The notes beneath the pieces are model-generated. The model was given only the letters and a program-made list of their open reading frames with translations, was not told the origin of the DNA and made no database searches. 25,661 nt of DNA from contig CAADWP010000186.1 in assembly GCA_900752785.1 (NCBI GenBank), positions 1 through 25,661 on the forward strand, written 5' to 3'. The DNA comes from an uncultured Ruminococcus sp. GTDB taxonomy: Bacteria; Bacillota; Clostridia; Oscillospirales; Ruminococcaceae. Position numbers and translations under genes: made by a program. Every line of letters begins with the position of its first letter. The stretch's first letter is position 1. Positions 19,477-25,661 of the stretch are shown in pieces.

Positions 19477-22298
19477 CTCAAAAAGTTCCAACATTTTCGT
19501 CTGACGATTATAGAACCTTTATGATTGGTGATTTTAAGGGGATTGACAAGTCTGTCAACCCCTTTAATGCTATTAAGAGCTCTGCTGAGGAATGTTTGAA
19601 TTTGTATGTCGACGACGAAGGCACTTTAACAACAAGACCGAGACTTGATTGCCAATCAGATATTGTTGGGGATGAGCTTCCCTGGAATCCCGCTGAGGAC
19701 GCAATTAGAAATTCATTCGAGTTTGATTGTAATGGAACTCATTATCATGCAATAACCACAAACCAGCGGCAATCCAATAAGAAAACTTATTGGGGGCTGT
19801 CTTCGGATTTTATAACTTGGGAAGGCTTTGTAGACGACGGTGGTAATACTGTTAGTGAATTATTTAATAACGGAGACGTGTTATATGCCATAATTAGAAA
19901 TGGCATTTACACAACAACGATAGATTTCACAACACATAAAATATCATTTACTAAAGCGGTGGCGTATGTACCAACAACAGGTACCTATGACGCTGCTTCA
20001 GGAGTCCGAGTTACTGCGGGCGAACAAGATAATTTATTAACCAACAAATTTAAGACCGAAGTATTTTGGAATCCGGATAGTGTAAAAAATAAAAATTTCA
20101 CAGATATTGATTTTGAAATACTTGAAAACAAATATTATACTGAACCTAAATATTTAACAAATGCCGATGGAGTACGATTACCCGCCGGCACATTCAAAGT
20201 ATATGAAAAACTAAATACAATAATTGGTAGCGACCCGTCGAATAAATCAAAGATTTTAATATTTGATTCTACAGGAAACATTGTCAAAACACATACTTTA
20301 ACGGCTAACGATATTACAGCTATTGATTTTGAGTATGTTGAAGAGGGGTCGTTTTATGTAACATATGTAGATCACGATACCACCGGCTATAAATTAGCAG
20401 CACTCCATATAAAAAATGATTCAATTGTACCACTGTTGACTGGTGTTACTGTTGTTGAAACGTCTGCTCCAGTGTGTTGTTACATTCCATCGAGATCGCA
20501 ACTTGTAGTCTGTAGTGTTACAAGCGGCAAGCGTAAACAAACTGTGTGGATATTACAATCCGGGCGCACTAAACCGATTGCCGCCTCATTTGATTCGAAC
20601 GACTTGGCTATTTGGAAAAAACTGTATTGGGTTGAATCGTGGGAACGATTGGCTATAATAACTGATGTGAAAACAACAACAACCACCCCAATATACGCAG
20701 GACTTGAAACATATAATTTAGACTCGAAAGGCTTTCAAAATTATATATTAGACCATGTAGAATACGATGTGCGAATGAATATAAAAATATTCGATACCGG
20801 AGAAGTTTATTTTAATTGCAAAAATTCGACGGTATTTAATCATATTCAATTGAAATATTCATACGAAACCGAAAGTTCTCGATACGGATTAACTGCATAT
20901 GACGAACGAACAGGTAATGTAAACTTTTCAGACGGCACTGGTTACTGGTTCAGATACTCACAGACAAACACATTATCGATTATATACAATTCGACAAACT
21001 ATGGCTCAATTGATTTGGATCCGACAGAATCTCACACAACTGAAAATTTCGGATGTTTTCTGTGTTCAGACCAAACTTTGATTGACACTGAAGGTTGTAT
21101 TTTGAAATATAACGCGTCTACAAGACCGTTATTGATAATTATGGAAACCTCCAAAGATTCCCCCGAAGTAACCCTGGAACACGTTGGACGATATAACAAC
21201 AACTACGTTTATTGGTCAACAAACTCCAATAAAGTGTATTATACAGCGAACAACAACCCCCTGTATATTCCCAAATCGTTTTACGACGATTATGGAGACG
21301 ATACTCCTGTAACCGGGGTAATGAGAATTTCTGATTCGTATTTAGCGGTTCTTAAACAAGACGCTACATATCTCGCTTGGTTTGACAGTGAGACCGGATA
21401 TTTTTACGCAAATGAGTTACGTACTGAGAAAGGTAACATCGCTGTAGCTCAAGCAATTGTCTGTAATTATTCCAATCTTCCAGTTGTTATAAATACCGAT
21501 GGTTTCTGGGGATTAGGTCAAAGCACTTCTGTAAATTATCAAGATACCGTTTATTCGTCCTTATCTGACGCATTGCGGGTTGAATTGCAGAAGTTGGACT
21601 TGACTAAGTGTAAAACTCACAATCACAAATATCTGACATATTTCGCGGTTCCAAACGGAGACAGCACGACAATATATGTTTTGGACAATCGAATCCAAAT
21701 GTGGTTTAAGTGGGTTATCCCGATTGATTTGAAATTTTTCGCAGAGTATGAGGATTATACTTATATTTATACAGCAACCTCAGTATTCAAGTTAGACCCG
21801 TATACGGCTCATACAAACGGTGATTTGAATGACGCTTGGTACGCTGATACAGTAAATGCTGTCGGGTCGGCAAAACATATTCCTTGGCTGTGGGTATCTC
21901 AACCGTTGTATTTGGGAACATTGAATTATAAGAAACGTATTCGTTATATGAAATTCTTGTTCGATAACAAATACGAAAGCGAAAGCGTTACAATGCGTTA
22001 CGGTTTCTTATCTTATAAGCAATCTGAGAGACCTACAAAATTGAGAGAATACACTTCTCCGTTTACGAGAAACACATTCTCTAACGAAATAACAGGCATC
22101 ACTAAACAAGTGGCGACACTTAAAACCAAAAAGATTCGTCCTTATATTCCGAGTTTTGACTTCATTCAAATCATTTTGAGAAGTAATAACGACTCCGACG
22201 AATTTGAAGATGCCGACGGTAACATTATAACACCGACACTCAATGATAAAGTTGGGCTGATTGGTTTAACTATAAATTATATTTTGCAGGAGGGTTGA
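19455..22298 (+). CDS. Tail nozzle / tail tubular protein B-like, large beta protein (947 aa)
   Basis: The start at 19455 has AAGGGG 8 bases upstream; an in-frame GTG nine bases earlier lies in that signal. The N-terminus (FMIGDFKGIDKSVNPFNAIK, SSAEECLNLYVDDEGTLTTR) is a recognised pattern of podovirus tail-tube or DNA-stabilisation proteins. After it come many Y/W/T-rich blades of about 50-60 residues (YYWSTNSNKVYYTANNNPLY, YLAVLKQDATYLAWFDSETG, YLTYFAVPNGDSTTIYVLDN, IQMWFKWVIPIDLKFFAEYE), consistent with a beta-propeller. There is no enzyme motif. It probably forms the tail conduit below the adaptor. It is followed closely by the membrane protein genes. Confidence 0.72.
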   Translation: MRRTGAITQKVPTFSSDDYRTFMIGDFKGIDKSVNPFNAIKSSAEECLNLYVDDEGTLTTRPRLDCQSDIVGDELPWNPAEDAIRNSFEFDCNGTHYHAITTNQRQSNKKTYWGLSSDFITWEGFVDDGGNTVSELFNNGDVLYAIIRNGIYTTTIDFTTHKISFTKAVAYVPTTGTYDAASGVRVTAGEQDNLLTNKFKTEVFWNPDSVKNKNFTDIDFEILENKYYTEPKYLTNADGVRLPAGTFKVYEKLNTIIGSDPSNKSKILIFDSTGNIVKTHTLTANDITAIDFEYVEEGSFYVTYVDHDTTGYKLAALHIKNDSIVPLLTGVTVVETSAPVCCYIPSRSQLVVCSVTSGKRKQTVWILQSGRTKPIAASFDSNDLAIWKKLYWVESWERLAIITDVKTTTTTPIYAGLETYNLDSKGFQNYILDHVEYDVRMNIKIFDTGEVYFNCKNSTVFNHIQLKYSYETESSRYGLTAYDERTGNVNFSDGTGYWFRYSQTNTLSIIYNSTNYGSIDLDPTESHTTENFGCFLCSDQTLIDTEGCILKYNASTRPLLIIMETSKDSPEVTLEHVGRYNNNYVYWSTNSNKVYYTANNNPLYIPKSFYDDYGDDTPVTGVMRISDSYLAVLKQDATYLAWFDSETGYFYANELRTEKGNIAVAQAIVCNYSNLPVVINTDGFWGLGQSTSVNYQDTVYSSLSDALRVELQKLDLTKCKTHNHKYLTYFAVPNGDSTTIYVLDNRIQMWFKWVIPIDLKFFAEYEDYTYIYTATSVFKLDPYTAHTNGDLNDAWYADTVNAVGSAKHIPWLWVSQPLYLGTLNYKKRIRYMKFLFDNKYESESVTMRYGFLSYKQSERPTKLREYTSPFTRNTFSNEITGITKQVATLKTKKIRPYIPSFDFIQIILRSNNDSDEFEDADGNIITPTLNDKVGLIGLTINYILQEG

Positions 22299-22299
22299 T

Positions 22300-22566
22300 A
22301 TGACACTCGATTTACAAGAATATCTTACCGCTCGTTCAGCTGCAGATAAAGACAGAAAAATTGCAGAATTAACAAACTGGTTGCTATCTGATTATGTGTT
22401 GAGATTAAACCACATAAACAGATGTAAATACTTGGGTATAACCCCTGACGAAACGGAATATCACCTGCAAAAAACTGCTTATACAGTCGAACAAGCGTTG
22501 AGAGCACTTCAAGGCAAACCTGCTCTTGAAGAAATAAAAACTATTGATATTTTAGGAGAAGAATAA
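22300..22566 (+). CDS. Small hypothetical protein (88 aa)
   Basis: This is an all-helical 88-residue protein (LTARSAADKDRKIAELTNWL, LNHINRCKYLGITPDETEYH, YTVEQALRALQGKPALEE). The start has GGAGG 6 bases upstream and comes one base after the nozzle stop. There is no transmembrane segment and no known family. Its position between the nozzle and the membrane-protein trio suggests a tail or ejection accessory role, with low certainty. Confidence 0.6.
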   Translation: MTLDLQEYLTARSAADKDRKIAELTNWLLSDYVLRLNHINRCKYLGITPDETEYHLQKTAYTVEQALRALQGKPALEEIKTIDILGEE

Positions 22567-22568
22567 GA

Positions 22569-23081
22569 ATGGAAACTTTAATGAACATTTGGAATACGTT
22601 CAAAGACCAAGTTGTTCCCGTACTGATTACTCTGAGCACGACATTGCTGCCTGTAATTTATAGTATGCTTTCCAGCAAAATTAAAACTGTAAAAGCTGAA
22701 AATGCAGCAATGGCTGAAGCAATCGGTGACAACACCAAGAGTGTTTCGGAAAACAACGCTATGCGGACTGAAATTGCAACTCTGTCGGAAGAGAATAAAC
22801 AATTGCAAGCGAATATAAAGACAATCGCTGAAATGATTTACAACGTGTTTATGCAATCGAATCTTCCTGAAGCGTCTAAAGCAAAGCTCAGTAATATGTA
22901 TGCATTGATTGTAAACGAAGATACTCAGAAAACTCTTGCAGCAATTCAAGAAGAAGCAGCAAAATGGAAAGAAATGTACGATAAACTTTTGGCAGAACAA
23001 GCTGAAGCCGAGAAATCCAATGAAGCTGCTGTTAAAGAAGAGCCTATTTTGGAACAGACTTCAGGTATTGTAAGGAGCTGA
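22569..23081 (+). CDS. Membrane-anchored coiled-coil protein (170 aa)
   Basis: Residues 15-34 (VVPVLITLSTTLLPVIYSML) form a single hydrophobic segment without a signal-peptide cleavage site. About 40-95 is a predicted coiled coil (KTVKAENAAMAEAIGDNTKS, ATLSEENKQLQANIKTIAEM), and a second helical acidic stretch (QEEAAKWKEMYDKLLAEQAE) ends the protein. This layout resembles phage membrane-anchored rods. AGGAG precedes the ATG; the gene is two bases after its neighbour. It could be an ejection-channel component, a spanin-like protein or a holin partner. No single option is favoured by motifs. Confidence 0.65.
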   Translation: METLMNIWNTFKDQVVPVLITLSTTLLPVIYSMLSSKIKTVKAENAAMAEAIGDNTKSVSENNAMRTEIATLSEENKQLQANIKTIAEMIYNVFMQSNLPEASKAKLSNMYALIVNEDTQKTLAAIQEEAAKWKEMYDKLLAEQAEAEKSNEAAVKEEPILEQTSGIVRS

Positions 23082-23085
23082 TTAT

Positions 23086-23484
23086 ATGACACCCAAACAA
23101 CTTAAACTTTTATCATTAGCAATACAGGTATTACCCGTCGTAATTGTTACAGGGTGTTATACACCGTTACTTGTTAGTAACGCGTCGACGGGGATCAGTT
23201 TTGCGGCAATAGTCGTTATATTCATTGTTGCTTTGATATGCAAGGACAATTTACTCAAACACTTCCAATCGTTGAATTGGACTAAAGTGTGTATTGTTAT
23301 AGCTGGTATTAGTGCAGCTTCGCTATTCATAGCAGAGCCCCTATTGGTAGCGAGCTGTGCCGGCTTAGTTGGTAGTATCATTGCATATCCGCTTGAAATG
23401 AAATACAAACAAATGGTCGATGACCAAAAAGAAACTGAAAAATTAAATAAATTGAAGGCTATTATGAAAGGAGAAGATACATGA
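23086..23484 (+). CDS. Small multi-pass membrane protein (holin-like or ejection-linked, 132 aa)
   Basis: Three clear hydrophobic segments (about 7-29 LLSLAIQVLPVVIVTGCYTP, 36-52 GISFAAIVVIFIVALIC, 68-90 VCIVIAGISAASLFIAEPLL), possibly a fourth (91-103 AGLVGSIIAYPLE), are followed by a charged cytoplasmic-type tail (KYKQMVDDQKETEKLNKLKA). Size and topology fit a class I holin. The location among structural genes fits an inner-membrane or internal virion component just as well. AAGGAG lies 8 bases upstream. The stop overlaps the next start in an ATGA junction. No endolysin is beside it in this window. Confidence 0.6.
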   Translation: MTPKQLKLLSLAIQVLPVVIVTGCYTPLLVSNASTGISFAAIVVIFIVALICKDNLLKHFQSLNWTKVCIVIAGISAASLFIAEPLLVASCAGLVGSIIAYPLEMKYKQMVDDQKETEKLNKLKAIMKGEDT

Positions 23485-24335
23485 AAGCCGTTAAAGGACA
23501 ATTGCAACTGTTAATGAGTACACTGTTCACTTTAATGATTGTTATGGTTCTGTTTGTCATCATCTTCGTGGTGTTTGACAAACAGGAACCTGACGCTCAA
23601 TTCTGGACAGAACTAATCACTACATCGGTTTTAGCAATATCAGCTAAAATAACTTGGTATTCAAGTGCTGAATCCAATAGAATGGAGGAAGCTGATATTG
23701 TTACCGCCAAAGACAAATATTTCCGATATGTTGACGATAACGTTACAGATATAAAAGATTTCGACGCGTTTTTGGTAATACTTAACCAAGAACGCAGAGA
23801 AAAATATATTACTCGTAAAATGGGGTCTCGCACTCCTGAGAACTGCAAAAATTACGATAAATTGTTATTGAAATATCAACGTAAAGCAGATAAATTGAAA
23901 GAAACAACGAGTATAGAACTGATAACAAACACGGGAATTACAGACGATACCAACACGAGGGATTACACCAAAGTATATAAAGGCATTTATCTCAGTTTTG
24001 GTACGGCAATCTCGTTATTCTGTTCGATATTGTTGGCATTTGTGGCAGTCAAAGGTATTATGTGGAATGTCGCAAATTTGTTCAAGTATTTATCTTATTT
24101 ATTCACAGTATTGACTTCTACGGTTAGTGCTGTATTGAAAGCTCGAAAGAACACCGCGAAAGGTGTGTTAGACCACTTATCGCGTATGAGTTATGTTATA
24201 ACTCGATATATAAATTATAAAAAGGAGGCTGTAGTACCTGATGGCAAACTTCAGCATAACAGCTCGGCAATCGGATATAGCGAAATGGTACAAAGACCGA
24301 GCGGCACAACAAGCCAATTACAATACGTGGAATGA
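23481..24335 (+). CDS. Four-helix membrane protein (284 aa)
   Basis: Hydrophobic segments are at about 10-32 (LLMSTLFTLMIVMVLFVIIF), 41-60, 169-195 (IYLSFGTAISLFCSILLAFV) and 200-219. A charged cytosolic-type domain (about 66-165) lies between the second and third. No family is recognised. GGAG lies 7 bases upstream, and the start overlaps the previous stop. The last 32 codons overlap the next gene out of frame; the tail after KKEAVVPDG looks low in structure and may be incidental. As the third consecutive membrane gene after the nozzle, it may take part in DNA delivery across the host membrane. Confidence 0.6.
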   Translation: MKAVKGQLQLLMSTLFTLMIVMVLFVIIFVVFDKQEPDAQFWTELITTSVLAISAKITWYSSAESNRMEEADIVTAKDKYFRYVDDNVTDIKDFDAFLVILNQERREKYITRKMGSRTPENCKNYDKLLLKYQRKADKLKETTSIELITNTGITDDTNTRDYTKVYKGIYLSFGTAISLFCSILLAFVAVKGIMWNVANLFKYLSYLFTVLTSTVSAVLKARKNTAKGVLDHLSRMSYVITRYINYKKEAVVPDGKLQHNSSAIGYSEMVQRPSGTTSQLQYVE

Positions 24336-25575
24336 TTTAGTTAAAGCTTATACACAACAGGCTACTTCAGCATTTGAGGAAAGCACTCAATCTGCTCAAC
24401 AATCGGCAGCATACGATATTACTCAAGCATATGCTAACTATAAGCAGCAACAAATTGCAGCTTCTTTGAACCAAAACATATCTGCAGGTGCTAAAGACGT
24501 TATTGGTAGTCAGCTCTCGTCGGCTTACGACATATCGGCTGCTCAGTCACAATATAACTTGGCGGCGAATTTGCAATCCATATACGACAAATATTATAAA
24601 ACTGTAAGCACTGCTGACGAAACGCTCGCTAACCAATTTGGTGTATCTGACCAAATTAAAACCACTTCTAAGGGTTTGCAGTATCTCAATAAATACATAA
24701 GCGAGTCCAATGAATATCGACAACTCTGGGATAACTTTAGAAAGATTTACAAATCAGACGCTGCTGCAGACGAAGCTATGCAATCCGCACTATTCCAAAC
24801 AACCGGTGAGGGTGCTGAGACTACAACAGGATTATCCGATTTAGGTAAAAATGTTCTCGCCAGCTTGATTCACAGAGGTGCTACTTTTGGCGAAGATGAA
24901 AATCGTCAAGCATACGGAGATATATATGACTATCTCTATAAAACAAATCAAGACGCATATAATTTATTTGCCGAACAACCCGGCTTGTTAGACGAGTTTT
25001 TGGAATTAGACACTAAAAATTCGGTACAACAAAAATTCGGTAAAGATACGGCTCACGAAACAGCCGTTACGGATTGGTTCAACAAAAACGCTGATAGATA
25101 TGGTGTAACGCAAATTAAATTGAGTGACAAAGATAAATACGGTACTACGTTTGGCGACGACATCGGTAAGCTTGACCAATTCAAGGACATTCCGAATGAC
25201 ACCTCATTTGTAGCAGACTTGAATGTCAACAATAACGTTGATTTACCTGGATTGTTGCCTTATGGGTCTCTTCTTAAGGTCGGCGATTCAACAGAGACAT
25301 ATACTCGAGACGATGGAACTACTGTTACAAAAAAAGTTAGAAAATATCACATCCCCATGTTGCTGCCCGCCAATCAAGACGCTGTGATTGCCCGTGTAAA
25401 AGCTTTAGGAGGTGTCATACTCACGGACAATTGGGGCAGTCTTAAATTTTATTTCCCAGACAATAAAATAAAGAATCTTGCGTTATACAAGGATTCTAAT
25501 GGCAAAGTTCACGCGTATTCAAAATCTGCAACAAATAAATCTTATAGAAATCCTGAAACAGACAAGGAAGATTGA
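24241..25575 (+). CDS. Probable internal virion / ejection protein (444 aa)
   Basis: The N-terminal 120 residues are helical and rich in Ala, Gln, Ser and Tyr (AAQQANYNTWNDLVKAYTQQ, ATSAFEESTQSAQQSAAYDI, TQAYANYKQQQIAASLNQNI), as in podovirus ejection proteins that line the tail channel. The remaining part mixes helices with a beta-rich C-terminal section (PGLLPYGSLLKVGDSTETYT, GGVILTDNWGSLKFYFPDNK). No enzyme motif is visible. The ATG at 24241 has GGAGG 12 bases upstream, a long spacing. It overlaps the preceding gene by 95 bases. Position and composition support the call; sequence identity was not tested. Confidence 0.6.
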   Translation: MANFSITARQSDIAKWYKDRAAQQANYNTWNDLVKAYTQQATSAFEESTQSAQQSAAYDITQAYANYKQQQIAASLNQNISAGAKDVIGSQLSSAYDISAAQSQYNLAANLQSIYDKYYKTVSTADETLANQFGVSDQIKTTSKGLQYLNKYISESNEYRQLWDNFRKIYKSDAAADEAMQSALFQTTGEGAETTTGLSDLGKNVLASLIHRGATFGEDENRQAYGDIYDYLYKTNQDAYNLFAEQPGLLDEFLELDTKNSVQQKFGKDTAHETAVTDWFNKNADRYGVTQIKLSDKDKYGTTFGDDIGKLDQFKDIPNDTSFVADLNVNNNVDLPGLLPYGSLLKVGDSTETYTRDDGTTVTKKVRKYHIPMLLPANQDAVIARVKALGGVILTDNWGSLKFYFPDNKIKNLALYKDSNGKVHAYSKSATNKSYRNPETDKED

Positions 25576-25579
25576 TTAA

Positions 25580-25661
25580 ATGGCATTAAACTTAAAACCA
25601 GTTTTAACAAATGAACGCTATGTTCAATATATGGCTCGTGAGTCAGCACTTTATGACCCTA
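25580..25661 (+). CDS. Start of next virion gene (cut by window edge)
   Basis: An ATG at 25580, preceded by AAGGAAG and four bases after the preceding stop, opens a frame that continues to the window end (27 codons, beginning MALNLKPVLTNERYVQYMAR). The piece is too short to identify. In podoviruses the next gene is often a large internal virion protein, sometimes with a lytic transglycosylase domain, so this is a likely but unproven guess. Confidence 0.5.
   Translation, partial: MALNLKPVLTNERYVQYMARESALYDP

Overview
The window is part of a tailed double-stranded DNA phage genome (Caudoviricetes). The short-tailed (podovirus) type is suggested by the head-tail genes: a terminase/portal/scaffold/capsid block followed by two proteins resembling the tail-tube adaptor and tail nozzle, with no tape-measure or major tail-tube gene in view. 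Strong GGAGG ribosome-binding sites, phage fibre repeats and a BspA-type leucine-rich-repeat tail protein point to a Firmicutes (Clostridia-like, gut or similar anaerobic) host. This host call is inference only. No integrase, repressor, polymerase, tRNA or cas gene is visible.

Left arm (1-6426, all leftward). From the divergence point it runs: one small gene (6426-6076) with a strong terminator; about 1 kb without genes but full of short perfect palindromes and a 35-bp direct repeat (5041-6075); a cluster of four small unknown genes (5040-4073) ending in a terminator; an AT-rich 745-bp gap with inverted repeats and a G-rich tract; then an overlapping operon of five genes (3327 to the window edge). 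That operon holds two proteins with a beta-roll-like repeat domain (DUF7666-like), a small protein sharing an N-terminal motif with one of them, a 311-aa unknown, and an edge-truncated amidoligase-like enzyme with several zinc-finger-like cysteine clusters.

Divergence region (6427-6869). It carries C-rich repeats, TC and TG microsatellites, a 20-bp promoter-like element and two tandem 19-bp operator-like repeats. The same 20 bp recurs exactly at 16155-16174, ahead of the scaffold/capsid genes, and is the best candidate for a phage late promoter.

Right arm (6870 to end, all rightward) is the virion module: small and large terminase, portal, a BppU-like structural protein, a long tail fibre, an LRR tail protein, three small accessory proteins, scaffold, head decoration-like protein, major capsid protein, an attenuator-like hairpin, tail adaptor, tail nozzle-like protein, three membrane or membrane-anchored proteins, a probable internal (ejection) virion protein, and the first codons of the next gene. 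Most junctions overlap or are spaced by a few bases, so translation is probably coupled. Packaging (terminase, portal), shell assembly (scaffold, capsid, decoration), host recognition (fibre, LRR) and DNA delivery (nozzle, membrane and internal proteins) are all represented.
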